Assembly (NCBI GenBank): GCA_023458755.1
Contig: JAEWYE010000069.1
Location: 1-58,438, forward strand
DNA: 58,438 nt
From: Bacillota bacterium
GTDB taxonomy: Bacteria; Bacillota; Clostridia; Oscillospirales; Acutalibacteraceae
Reading direction: 5' to 3'
A model generated the notes under the pieces. The model was given only the letters and a program-made list of their open reading frames with translations, ran no database searches and was not told where the DNA came from. Position numbers and translations under genes: made by a program. Positions 35,950 through 44,309 of this stretch are shown one piece after another. Numbering within the stretch: position 1 is the stretch's first letter; the number at the start of each line of letters is the position of its first letter.

Positions 35950-38213
35950 TAGTGATCCCCCTTACGTCCATTACATACTCTGCAAAGAATTTGCAGGTTT
36001 TCCGGGATGCTTTTACCGCCTTTGTTCATCGGAATAATATGATCGACCTGAAAAAAGATACGAGAACGATCTTTTTTTTCACAGCAAGCACATTGATACT
36101 CACCATTTGCATTCTTGGATTTTTCATATGCATGGTCTCTCAATTCTTTCTCCAAGATTGGATTAACTTTCCCGATTTCATTAAGCGGTAAATCTTCCAA
36201 CTGTCTGGTTCCGTACTTTATATTTTGTTCATCTTCATAGATTCCGGGATGAGATATTTTTGTCTCTTCAATATCCACCTGACGTAAAAAGTACAACTTT
36301 CTGACAAAAAACAAGCGGAGCATATTGTCATCACCAGAGTTCCAAATTGAATCTAGATACTCTGCTTTCTTACGTCCACCTAGACCTTCATCCCAAATAT
36401 ATTGAGCAATCTGTGCCACATCCAGTTTGCTTCTATCCACTTCTTCAAACGTATAGAATTGCGGAGTTGCTTCATACTGTGCGTAGTATTTCAGAATATG
36501 GATGACATCTTTAGGCTCATATGGCGGCACCATCTCACCGCCAAAGAAAGTGTCCCTGCATTGAGCTTCCATATCAGAAAGCAGTTTATCGGACAGATAC
36601 TCATCATTCACATCGTAACTCTTAAATAAAGAGGGGAGAGTATCCATTAACTCCTGATATGCTTTTAAAGTACTATCATACACCATAACCTGATAGGATA
36701 AGTCCATACCTGCTTCTTCTAAATATGTAAAAGCATACATACCGATTGGCACTCTCTGGATAAACGGTACTTTTTCCAGAGCAGTAGTATCAATTGAATC
36801 ATCCAGAATGGAAGCGAATTCCTCAATTTTAGAAATGGCTATCATCCGTAGCGATCGTTCCGTTCGTTCAACGGGATTATTTGTGAAATCGTTGTTGCCA
36901 TCAAACAGACTTTCCGGATTAACCCAGGCAATGTGCTCGTTCCAGTTATCAACAAAAGATACAATGTAGGCGCTAGTGGTTCCCCCAGCAGCTTCTCCTC
37001 GAAGGGCTCGTCCAACCATTTGTGTCATTAGGATGGAAGAAACCGTTGGTCTGGCAAGGAATACAGTCTTTGTTTGTGGTACATCCACACCTTCTGTCAG
37101 AATGTTTACGTTAATAAGTACCTGCAAATTTCCAGAGCGATAGTCTTCTAATTTTTTTTCGTTTTCTTCACGACTGGTTTTAACACCGGTCACAGCATCT
37201 TTTACATCGGATACAATATAAGCAGCCTTTACGCCGGCTTTATTGAATAGAGTACTGAGTTCAATTGCATGAACCACACCGACCGCGAATACAATGGTTT
37301 GCCCATATTCTTTCTGTTTAGCTAAGTAAGTATCAACAATCAGTTTATTTCTAACTGCGCTTTTTCCCATTTGATTAGCAATATCATATGGAATCATATC
37401 CATGTGTTGAATGTGTTCCCAGTCATTTATACCCATTGAGTCGCCATATTTTTCTTCTGTATAATAGCTTTCAAAAATAGGTTTTGATAAAATTCGGCGG
37501 CTTATCAAATCTTTTAGACCAATCTGATAAGTGATTCCAATATCACCTTGTACGGCTTTTCCATTATTCACACCGTCGGAATAGATTTTTGCCAGTAAAC
37601 CTTGTTCTTCTGCAGCTGTACGAAAAGGTGTTGCGGTCAGCCCAATAAGTTTAAAATTCGATACTTTACTTTTAACATATTGAATGACCCTACGATATGT
37701 TTTTGCAGTGGAATGATGTGCTTCATCTACGATGAGATAAAGCTCTTTTTCGCCTTCTAGCCATTTATCAAGTTGACTTAGATTTCTGCCGATACTATCT
37801 TTGCTGATAATCAGAAGATTGTCGGTGGGTTTGATATCAATAGTACGGTCATGATTTGATGCTCCGGATATAATACGGTAGTCAAACGAAGAAATGTGCG
37901 GAATTTCTTCTGCATATGCAAATTTCTGGAATGATTCAGCAGCCTGTTCTAACAGCATCTGCCTGTGTGCAATCCAGAGAATTTTCTTATTTTGATCCAG
38001 TGCATTTTTTAGGAGCCACTTGGATGCAGTATATGTTTTGCCACCGCCTGTCGGCAAAACAACTAACGTACTATATGTAGGTTGTTGATTTATTACATTT
38101 AGGCATTCCATTGCCTTTTTTTGATGTTCATATGGAACTCGAGTATGGGGACCATTTTTCGGAAAAATCTCCCCAAAAGATTTTACATTGATATAGTCTT
38201 GATTTGTATCCAT
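35949..38213 (-). CDS. SF2 helicase fused to an HNH nuclease
   Basis: A 754-residue protein. The N-terminal 440 residues are a superfamily 2 DEAD/DEAH helicase of the type I restriction (HsdR/UvrB) class: Walker A LPTGGGKTYTA near 52-62, DEAHHST near 161, TATPFR and MTQMVGRALRG (motif VI). The last 50 residues are an HNH nuclease: two CxxC zinc ligand pairs (CACCEKK, CRVCNG) around QVDHIIPMNKGG. The fusion suggests ATP-driven DNA translocation with local cutting, a plausible anti-invader effector. It leads an operon with an unknown protein, a WYL regulator and a small protein. GTAGGAGA precedes the ATG. Confidence 0.88.
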   Translation of the reverse strand: MDTNQDYINVKSFGEIFPKNGPHTRVPYEHQKKAMECLNVINQQPTYSTLVVLPTGGGKTYTASKWLLKNALDQNKKILWIAHRQMLLEQAAESFQKFAYAEEIPHISSFDYRIISGASNHDRTIDIKPTDNLLIISKDSIGRNLSQLDKWLEGEKELYLIVDEAHHSTAKTYRRVIQYVKSKVSNFKLIGLTATPFRTAAEEQGLLAKIYSDGVNNGKAVQGDIGITYQIGLKDLISRRILSKPIFESYYTEEKYGDSMGINDWEHIQHMDMIPYDIANQMGKSAVRNKLIVDTYLAKQKEYGQTIVFAVGVVHAIELSTLFNKAGVKAAYIVSDVKDAVTGVKTSREENEKKLEDYRSGNLQVLINVNILTEGVDVPQTKTVFLARPTVSSILMTQMVGRALRGEAAGGTTSAYIVSFVDNWNEHIAWVNPESLFDGNNDFTNNPVERTERSLRMIAISKIEEFASILDDSIDTTALEKVPFIQRVPIGMYAFTYLEEAGMDLSYQVMVYDSTLKAYQELMDTLPSLFKSYDVNDEYLSDKLLSDMEAQCRDTFFGGEMVPPYEPKDVIHILKYYAQYEATPQFYTFEEVDRSKLDVAQIAQYIWDEGLGGRKKAEYLDSIWNSGDDNMLRLFFVRKLYFLRQVDIEETKISHPGIYEDEQNIKYGTRQLEDLPLNEIGKVNPILEKELRDHAYEKSKNANGEYQCACCEKKDRSRIFFQVDHIIPMNKGGKSIPENLQILCRVCNGRKGDH

Positions 38214-38427
38214 AATATTCTCCTACTTTTAAGTCTATGTAAGTGATTGTTTATGAAATTTGATTGTCATAAATAGACCGCTAAATCTAATTTATCAAAA
38301 TGGTTGGTCTTAAATTTAAAACATAAGGAATTCAATTTACATCGTGATGGAGCTTGTTTTCATTATTTTGCAATTCAGAAAATGTATACAATAAAACCTT
38401 AAACAAACTCTATTCGATGCAAATCCA
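38214..38427. other. intergenic upstream of the helicase operon
   Basis: About 210 AT-rich bases with no gene. It should contain the promoter of the helicase operon and the end of the nuclease operon. No strong terminator recognised. Confidence 0.4.
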
Positions 38428-38850
38428 TCAATGTTCTTCCTCTATATATTTTGAATCAAGGAGAAATCCGAGAAGTCCTTCTATATGCCCTCGCTCACGT
38501 GGATTCTGTACTTCGACATATTGAAAATAGCAGTTATCTTTAATCCATGCCTTTGCCTTTTTATAATCGTTGATTTCAGAAAGATCTTGATTATCTTCAA
38601 CTATGTACTTTTTCAATCTTGCAGTAGATTTATTACCCTGCAAGTGATTTGTATATAATCTCCGCCTTAGCTTTTTTGTTCTTCCTACATAAAGAGCCTT
38701 GTCTGTCGATTTATCAAATATAACATAAACAACCGCCATATTCTCCAGAAGCATAGTTGGTTTCAATGTTTTGAAGTAATATTTATTGCTTGCGAGTAAT
38801 TTTTCCTTCCAGTGGATTGCAGATTCGATAGTCGCTGTTTGTTGTGACAT
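38428..38850 (-). CDS. GIY-YIG nuclease domain protein
   Basis: A 140-residue protein. The GIY-YIG core is VYVIFDK near 42-48 and LYVGRTKKLRRRL near 53-66, with a catalytic-type Arg and, further on, a HIEGLLGFLL helix supplying Glu. These small nucleases cut one or both DNA strands. The gene starts 19 bases after the 457-residue gene and is the last in the nuclease operon. Confidence 0.8.
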   Translation of the reverse strand: MSQQTATIESAIHWKEKLLASNKYYFKTLKPTMLLENMAVVYVIFDKSTDKALYVGRTKKLRRRLYTNHLQGNKSTARLKKYIVEDNQDLSEINDYKKAKAWIKDNCYFQYVEVQNPRERGHIEGLLGFLLDSKYIEEEH

Positions 38851-38869
38851 CTTTTCATCCCCGCTTTTA

Positions 38870-40243
38870 CTAAACCATTTTCTTCATCAGCTCATCAATA
38901 ACCTTTGATATCAGGCTGGCTAGCTTGTCATTGCCTCTTAATGTCGAATTATTTTTCTCATATTTACTTATCACATCCAATGGTAAATAAACGGTCGTTT
39001 CATAGCCAAAGGAAACATGCGCATAGCTCCGGTTTGAATTTTCAAAGCTAGTCTTAAAATCAGAATCAAAACTGCTCATGTCGATCAAGTCCTTGTATTT
39101 GCCTTTCAGTATAGCTTTAAATTGTGACCAATCAGATTTTTTCCACTCATGGGTAATATCATTATAAAGATCCATGCACTTTTCCTTACTCACTCCGAAA
39201 TGCTTTTGGTAGTATGCCATGTCAAAATACTCAGCGATAATAGTGGATTGAAAATGAGCTAACCGCAAATAAGGCTCTGTCTGCAAATCTAAGTTTATTC
39301 CGTCTACAGTCAATGAATTTTCGTAAACCCAAGACAGATCGTTGACTGTTTTATTGAACAGGCAATAGCCTTGCCATTTTGTATCCCCGCTCCAAATTGT
39401 GATCATTAATCTTTGTGATTCATAATCCATGCTGAGTTGGGCTTCAGTGCAAAAGTCATATCCTAATGGGATTATGTACCTACCTGAGTATTTCTCCGCA
39501 TCACTTTCATTTTCACAGCAATTTTTGATGAGACTTAATATCCGTTTATCAATTGCTGACTCATTTTCGCGATCAATTAGAATATCGGTAAGGAGCGATA
39601 TCGGGAACCACTGCTGATAATGGTTTTCTAAATGGCTTAGGTAATGCCCCAAAATGCTGTCCTCATTGCTTCCAGATATATTATATACATCCTGTAGGGT
39701 TGAAATTATATCCTCCCAAGTGCCATCAACCAATTCAGTATCTGGGAGATTTCCTCCTTGCCTGACTACCTCTGCAGCAATGCTTTTCACCTGCTGCTTT
39801 AATTGAAGCCTTGCATCATTTGCATTTCTTTTTACCTCTATAACAACAAGCGAATCCTTGCAACTTATCACAATATCTGTTATCAGACCGTTGTTGTCAT
39901 CGTATTTGTTTTCGACCATGTTAATGGGAGACGATGTAGTCAATGTCATCCCAATAATATTTTGTGGATTGGGATAGCTTTGAACTATTTTTGTTATCTG
40001 TTGTTGAATTCCAATTTCCTTATCACTTAGCTTTTGAGGCTTTGGAACTGAACAGGACGATTTTTTGTCCATGCATTTCGCATTTATATAGTCTATTAAT
40101 CTGTCAAGAACTAAGCTGTTCTGATTTAGTAGGATAGCTAGCCCCCTGGATACATTGTTTTCTATTGGCAATGTCCCTTTTTGTGTGTAATTCTCGAATA
40201 TATTGAGGTGTCTATTATTGTTGAACACAAACATATCTCCCAA
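38870..40243 (-). CDS. PD-(D/E)XK-type nuclease candidate
   Basis: A 457-residue protein. Residues near 115-150 read as a PD-(D/E)XK core: LITDIVISCKDSLVVIEVKR (Asp, then Glu-x-Lys) followed by an amphipathic helix. The rest is not recognised; the C-terminal 130 residues have no clear motif. The start is unclear: TTG 40243 or ATG 40234, neither with an ideal binding site. It lies between a frameshifted small gene and a GIY-YIG gene on the same strand. Confidence 0.7.
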   Translation of the reverse strand: MGDMFVFNNNRHLNIFENYTQKGTLPIENNVSRGLAILLNQNSLVLDRLIDYINAKCMDKKSSCSVPKPQKLSDKEIGIQQQITKIVQSYPNPQNIIGMTLTTSSPINMVENKYDDNNGLITDIVISCKDSLVVIEVKRNANDARLQLKQQVKSIAAEVVRQGGNLPDTELVDGTWEDIISTLQDVYNISGSNEDSILGHYLSHLENHYQQWFPISLLTDILIDRENESAIDKRILSLIKNCCENESDAEKYSGRYIIPLGYDFCTEAQLSMDYESQRLMITIWSGDTKWQGYCLFNKTVNDLSWVYENSLTVDGINLDLQTEPYLRLAHFQSTIIAEYFDMAYYQKHFGVSKEKCMDLYNDITHEWKKSDWSQFKAILKGKYKDLIDMSSFDSDFKTSFENSNRSYAHVSFGYETTVYLPLDVISKYEKNNSTLRGNDKLASLISKVIDELMKKMV

Positions 40244-40262
40244 ATTTGCATAATTATTTTAG

Positions 40263-40471
40263 TTATTCTTTATTTTGGCGGTATATCAGTTCCACTTTGT
40301 ATGTCCTTATTCTTGTTTCATCCATTATCATCATTTGCAGCCCAGAACGTTTAAATCTAAAAGGTCTTCTAGTTGATCCTTCCACTTCGCACAGATCTTT
40401 TGTCGGATAAATCTTTCGTTATATTCAAAAATAATAATTGGAAGTTCAATTAGTACCATAACGAGAAACAT
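40263..40471 (-). pseudogene. small operon gene with a -1 frameshift
   Basis: Starts at an ATG that overlaps the stop of the upstream gene (TAATG) and reads MFLVMVLIELPIIIFEYNE. It then continues in the other frame as KIYPTKDLCEVEGSTRRPF and on through MMIMDETRIRTYKVELIYR to TAA 40263. One A missing in the run near 40413-40420 (AACGAAAG) explains the break; with it the product would be 69 residues. Function unknown. It could be a sequencing error, a true pseudogene or programmed frameshifting. Confidence 0.55.
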
Positions 40472-41379
40472 TATTGCTCATTGCCTGTATCGTCATGCAA
40501 ACGTACAAAGATAATATAAACGCTATCAAAAGTAATATTTTCTTTGGGCTGATAAAGCTTTACTTTCTGCTTCACCTGATTTTCAAGCCCTGAAATTAGA
40601 CTGTTTACAGCTTTAATTACATTTTCATTTTCTTGATACATGCACAGAAATTTATAATATTGTCCTAGTTGTTCTGATCTTATAATCGATTTTGTTTTGC
40701 CATTTATCAAGCCCCATATATCCTTCACAATTTGCTGCCGTTGAGCAGCTCCAAATGTTGTACCATACACCGGAAGATTTGCTTTTACTTCACAAATATA
40801 TGACGGATTTCCTATGCATTCAATATCATAACCATTGCTATTTGTACTAGTTGATTCTATTGCGTTAAGAGTATGTGCTATTTCTACATCGTTTTGTTCT
40901 AAAATTCCTCCTATTATTTGTGCAGCACGCATGGTAATCTCATGGGTAATCAGATTATTAATATTCGTGACAGCCATCTTTAGTTGAACCAGCCTATCCA
41001 AGGGCATTTCAGAAAAATAATCCCTACCACTTGTTTTCCAGAAAGAATTCCAGAAAATATTGAATTCATTCCTTAGATACTTAGGTTTAGCACCAGCAGT
41101 ATTCGCCTGTACCTTTACAATTTGATTTGTCGGCTGAAAAGGGATCTCGATTGGATCAACAGTAGAAGTTCTTTCTAAATTTACTTTTAGAATCGCCGCA
41201 ATATAGTTCTTAATAGGGGGCGAGGTTCGCTTGAGTCGACCTGATGTAACGAGCTGACGGCAGGCTTGATTTACTGTCTGTTGAGGCGCGTTTGTGCCAT
41301 ATATCCGATCAGCTAATTCACGGTCTGACAAATAGTTTTCTTTATTTAGTTCGCTGATAATCTGCTCCTTCAGTGTCAT
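40471..41379 (-). CDS. HTH plus PD-(D/E)XK-like restriction protein
   Basis: A 302-residue protein. The N-terminal 55 residues are a winged helix (LSDRELADRIYG, then TVNQACRQLVTSGRLKR). Near residues 190-210 a nuclease-like strand pair reads YDIECIGNPSYICEVKA, the Asp ... Glu-x-Lys pattern of PD-(D/E)XK enzymes. Such DNA-binding plus nuclease layouts are typical of restriction endonucleases, but there is no methylase nearby. AGGGAGTG lies before the ATG. Confidence 0.7.
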   Translation of the reverse strand: MTLKEQIISELNKENYLSDRELADRIYGTNAPQQTVNQACRQLVTSGRLKRTSPPIKNYIAAILKVNLERTSTVDPIEIPFQPTNQIVKVQANTAGAKPKYLRNEFNIFWNSFWKTSGRDYFSEMPLDRLVQLKMAVTNINNLITHEITMRAAQIIGGILEQNDVEIAHTLNAIESTSTNSNGYDIECIGNPSYICEVKANLPVYGTTFGAAQRQQIVKDIWGLINGKTKSIIRSEQLGQYYKFLCMYQENENVIKAVNSLISGLENQVKQKVKLYQPKENITFDSVYIIFVRLHDDTGNEQ

Positions 41380-41484
41380 AGAATCTTCACTCCCTTTTCA
41401 AAACGTTTTTTTAAGTCTCTCAATCAGGCTGTCCATTATAAGCATAACAGAGCCCATATAGTGTTTTCATACTACTTATATATT

Positions 41485-42603
41485 TTAATATGGGCAGTAT
41501 GGGCAATCCGCAAAAGCATCTTCCAAACCCTCAATATCCATTGATTTGATATGTTTCTTGTTTTTGTCATAGACAACTTCGAGGGATATCGCTAATTCCA
41601 TTGGCGCTTCTGCCCAAATATAGTGCTTATTCCAGTCACTATCAACAACCGAAAACTGACTAGTATCCTTCATAACTAAGTAATCTGATTTGAGAATATA
41701 GAAACCAATATTACAAAGAGCCTGTGACCGAATAGTTAGCAGCAATTCCGATTCAGAAACTTCAGAAATATCTTCAATGTCAGTTTCAGATACTTCATCT
41801 ATGTTATCGATTGAAGGATTTTTACCTTCATCCATAACAAAGACGTCGTAACCTGTAAGGTCTAATCCTTGAAGTTCCTTAGTTAAAGCTTTATTATAGG
41901 GTTCCATAAAGCCAGAAAGATCTGCTTTCAAATCTTTGATTAGCTTTTCATGTTCAGTAATTACTTGTAGTCCCGGCTTTACTTGCTGCTCAATAAAATC
42001 TTTTAATGAAGCAAAGTATAATATGTTAGATAGACAAATTCCTTTTTCTTCAATGTCTTTTTTTAGTTGCGGGTGCAATTCATTTTTCTTTATGGAATCG
42101 GAAAAATCACGGGTATTCAAAGTAACAAAGCAAGCATTTTCCATAGTGTAATGGCTAACTACGTCAAGAAAAGTAAGCCAAATCAAATAATCTCTATAGC
42201 CATCTTTACCGTCCTCTTTGAAAGGCTTTTTCCTTTCTAATGCTCGTTGAACTATTTCTTTGTGTGGATTTTTTGGATATTCTTCTGATGAGCTGTTACC
42301 ATATTCATAAGGGAGCATATCCCAAAATTTTTCGTAGTCATCAAACTCTTTTTTAATTAGTTCTTCTGCAACAAGGGGAATGTCTGTAAGAGTACTCTTA
42401 TTCAATTCACAAATTTCAGAATTTACTTTTTGAAGCTGGGCAGTAATCTTTTCTTTGTATTTGTTCTTTACTTCATCAATTACAATTTCTGACAAGCAAA
42501 GCCAGCTGCCACCTTTGTTAATATAAGACTTAAGCAATTCAAAATTTGTACTTGTCAAATGAAAATCAGAGCAGAAAATGCTGCTATCTAGGAAAATAAG
42601 CAT
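41485..42603 (-). CDS. PIN-domain (DUF4935-like) nuclease
   Basis: A 372-residue protein. The N-terminal 175 residues are a PIN domain: FLDSSIF with Asp6, SEIVIDEVKNKY, a central KDGYRDYLIWLTFLD helix and FVTLNTRDFSD. PIN domains are metal-dependent RNases. The C-terminal half contains an acidic stretch (residues 265-285, DEVSETDIEDISEVSESE) and a compact final domain ending in FADCPYCPY with two cysteines. AAAAGGAG lies before the ATG. First gene of the four-nuclease operon, about 105 bases from the next gene. Confidence 0.8.
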   Translation of the reverse strand: MLIFLDSSIFCSDFHLTSTNFELLKSYINKGGSWLCLSEIVIDEVKNKYKEKITAQLQKVNSEICELNKSTLTDIPLVAEELIKKEFDDYEKFWDMLPYEYGNSSSEEYPKNPHKEIVQRALERKKPFKEDGKDGYRDYLIWLTFLDVVSHYTMENACFVTLNTRDFSDSIKKNELHPQLKKDIEEKGICLSNILYFASLKDFIEQQVKPGLQVITEHEKLIKDLKADLSGFMEPYNKALTKELQGLDLTGYDVFVMDEGKNPSIDNIDEVSETDIEDISEVSESELLLTIRSQALCNIGFYILKSDYLVMKDTSQFSVVDSDWNKHYIWAEAPMELAISLEVVYDKNKKHIKSMDIEGLEDAFADCPYCPY

Positions 42604-42838
42604 GCTATACTCCTTTTATATACTCCACCTGCTTTGTTTCTTCGAATAATTACTAAACCATGTATCCGCCATAACTGTGTATAATACCCGAACAATATAG
42701 GGCGGGAATTTGCCTTTGAAAGCAAACTGGATGTTATTCCTCTCCAATAAATCCCAACATTTATTTATATTATAGTCTTATAAATTTCTGAATTCAACAT
42801 AATTTTCATTGATAATGTTTGCATATAGATGCAATATA
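42604..42838. other. intergenic between nuclease operon and HIRAN module
   Basis: No gene seen. It must hold the promoter for the PIN gene; no strong -35/-10 pair was picked. Confidence 0.35.
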
Positions 42839-42964
42839 CTAAAGGTTCAAAAGGGGAGACGACAAGGTGCTCCTTTTGAACCTTTTGTTTTTTAACATAC
42901 ATATTATGAAAGCTGTAAAAACAGCAATCGCCAGGATAGAAAGAATCGTTGTCAAACGCCGCAT
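42839..42964 (-). CDS. possible 41-residue membrane peptide
   Basis: Starts at an ATG overlapping the end of the 44-residue gene by 13 bases. Reads MRRLTTILSILAIAVFTAFI then a short basic tail: one hydrophobic helix with positive ends. No clear binding site of its own, and the 3' end runs into a hairpin, so it may not be translated. Confidence 0.3.
   Translation of the reverse strand: MRRLTTILSILAIAVFTAFIICMLKNKRFKRSTLSSPLLNL
42841..42885. terminator. strong hairpin
   Basis: AAAGGTTCAAAAGG (42841-42854) and its exact complement (42872-42885) form a 14-bp stem around 17 bases. A TGTTTTTT run follows on the plus strand only, yet all neighbours are on the minus strand, so its role (bidirectional terminator or mRNA 3' end) is unclear. 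Confidence 0.65.
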
Positions 42965-43086
42965 CCACTGCAGCCGGTTTTATGTTTCCTTTGTGCAGCG
43001 TTGTAATTGCTATTTGTCAGCATGTTGTATTCTGCAAAATCCATCCCGGTCCATTTTGTTGGTGGCTTAGCAAAAATATCAAACAT
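42952..43086 (-). CDS. 44-residue Cys-rich small protein
   Basis: An open frame of 44 residues with a strong binding site (GGAGG, 7 bases before ATG) just 15 bases past the HIRAN gene stop. It begins MFDIFAKPPTKWTG and ends TGCSGCGV, a C-terminal CxxC pair. Too short to identify. The good start and the operon position favour a real gene. Confidence 0.55.
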   Translation of the reverse strand: MFDIFAKPPTKWTGMDFAEYNMLTNSNYNAAQRKHKTGCSGCGV

Positions 43087-43101
43087 ACTTGATGCCTCCA
43101 G

Positions 43102-43515
43102 CTAAAACTTTAGGTCATCTTCATCACTGGAACACCAGCTGTTTTCGTCATCGTCATCCCAATCCTCATCAGGGAAACTCTTTGCTTTTTCCTTCATTTC
43201 TCGGTCGAATTCTTCCGGGTGACCGAATTCGATTTTGCAGATGACTTTGGTGAAGGTGGTAAACATTACGCGAGCGTAAAAATGTCTTTTTACATGGTCG
43301 TAAACCCGCCCTGCGCTCATGGTTCCGTTGGCTGTGGTGTCTGTGCTGTTCGCAACATATCCCACTTTTCCAATCATCGGCATAATAGCTTTAATTGCTT
43401 CACTGTCATAGGGATTCTCCGGTTCTTTTACGCATTTAACTAAATTACCGATTGCAAAAGGTGTAAGGCCGTAATAATGCTTAAAACCTGTAATAGTAAT
43501 GTATTTGTCTTTCAT
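43102..43515 (-). CDS. HIRAN-domain protein
   Basis: A 137-residue protein. Residues 5-100 form a HIRAN domain: ITGFKHYYGLTPF, EPENPYDSEAI and KVGYVANS, a beta-barrel that in HLTF-type proteins binds 3' ends of single-stranded DNA. The C-terminus is a long acidic tail (DEDWDDDDENSW and on), which may mimic DNA or recruit a partner. CGGAGG precedes the ATG, and the 18-base element shared with the exonuclease lies upstream. HIRAN proteins are often tied to damaged or stalled DNA. Confidence 0.82.
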   Translation of the reverse strand: MKDKYITITGFKHYYGLTPFAIGNLVKCVKEPENPYDSEAIKAIMPMIGKVGYVANSTDTTANGTMSAGRVYDHVKRHFYARVMFTTFTKVICKIEFGHPEEFDREMKEKAKSFPDEDWDDDDENSWCSSDEDDLKF

Positions 43516-43570
43516 AAGAAAGCCTCCGTTTTACCGCTTTTTGTTTCTGATATCAGTATAACAAATCACT

Positions 43571-43588
43571 TGTACGATAAAACGGACT
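43571..43588 (-). promoter_or_regulatory. shared 18-base element, copy 2
   Basis: AGTCCGTTTTATCGTACA on the minus strand, followed by TTGTTATACTG, upstream of the HIRAN gene. One base differs from the copy at 31428-31445. Confidence 0.5.
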
Positions 43589-43607
43589 CAAGATTACACA
43601 TTTTAGT

Positions 43608-44114
43608 TTATTCAAGGATCTGCTCGGATTCGCATTCTTCCAGCGCCTTAATTACCTTGCGGTAGACCAGCTTGTTTGGGTAATACCTATCATTTGCAAA
43701 AATGTCTATGCCGTCGCCGTTGAAATACTCGGTGATAGCGGCGGCGCACCCCGCACTTCTCGATTGCCCATAATGGCACTGGCAGATAAGCACTTCGGTT
43801 TCGCTGTTATGCCGTAAAACAAACTCGGCGACTTGCCGTGCCTGTTCGTCGCTGAAAATGTGGATGTTTTTCTTATGGAGGAATTCGATTAACGCCACAT
43901 CTGACGATGTTACACTTTGGGGCAGGTCAAATTCTTCTTTGACCTCTTGCAGGGTTATATCGTCGAACTCCAACCGAAGAATATGGTCGGGCTTATTTTG
44001 AAGCCGTAGCGGTTTTTCGTTTGTGTCGCCCATACTGATGAGAATTGTGTGCGAAGAAAAAGGGAGCATGGCACGGGTTTCTATGCTTTTTAGGCTGTGG
44101 ATTTCAATTTTCAT
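43608..44114 (-). CDS. dual-specificity-like protein phosphatase
   Basis: A 168-residue protein. The C-x5-R phosphatase loop is CHYGQSR at 113-119, followed by SAGCAAAITEYF, with a candidate general-acid Asp in the upstream segment near 50-52. This is the cysteine-dependent tyrosine/dual-specificity phosphatase fold. Relatives are scattered through Firmicute and phage genomes and their substrates are unknown. Monocistronic, as far as can be seen. Confidence 0.78.
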   Translation of the reverse strand: MKIEIHSLKSIETRAMLPFSSHTILISMGDTNEKPLRLQNKPDHILRLEFDDITLQEVKEEFDLPQSVTSSDVALIEFLHKKNIHIFSDEQARQVAEFVLRHNSETEVLICQCHYGQSRSAGCAAAITEYFNGDGIDIFANDRYYPNKLVYRKVIKALEECESEQILE

Positions 44115-44213
44115 GGCAGTAGTTAACCACCCTTCTTTGTCCTATCAAAATATTTTACCATGGGCGGTGTAGCAAAAAGGGCACCTCTATTCATTGGCAT
44201 CTGCAATACAATG

Positions 44214-44245
44214 AAAGGCAGGAGCGTTGCTGCCTCTGCCTTTTT
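44214..44245. terminator. hairpin between phosphatase and nuclease genes
   Basis: AAAGGCAGGAG (44214-44224) pairs with CTCTGCCTTT (44234-44243), one mismatch, T run on the plus strand. Confidence 0.5.
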
Positions 44246-44309
44246 CTATCGGGAAAAGTCCCTCGCTTTATGCCTTTATCCCTTGACGCTATTAAGCGGA
44301 GTTTGACTC

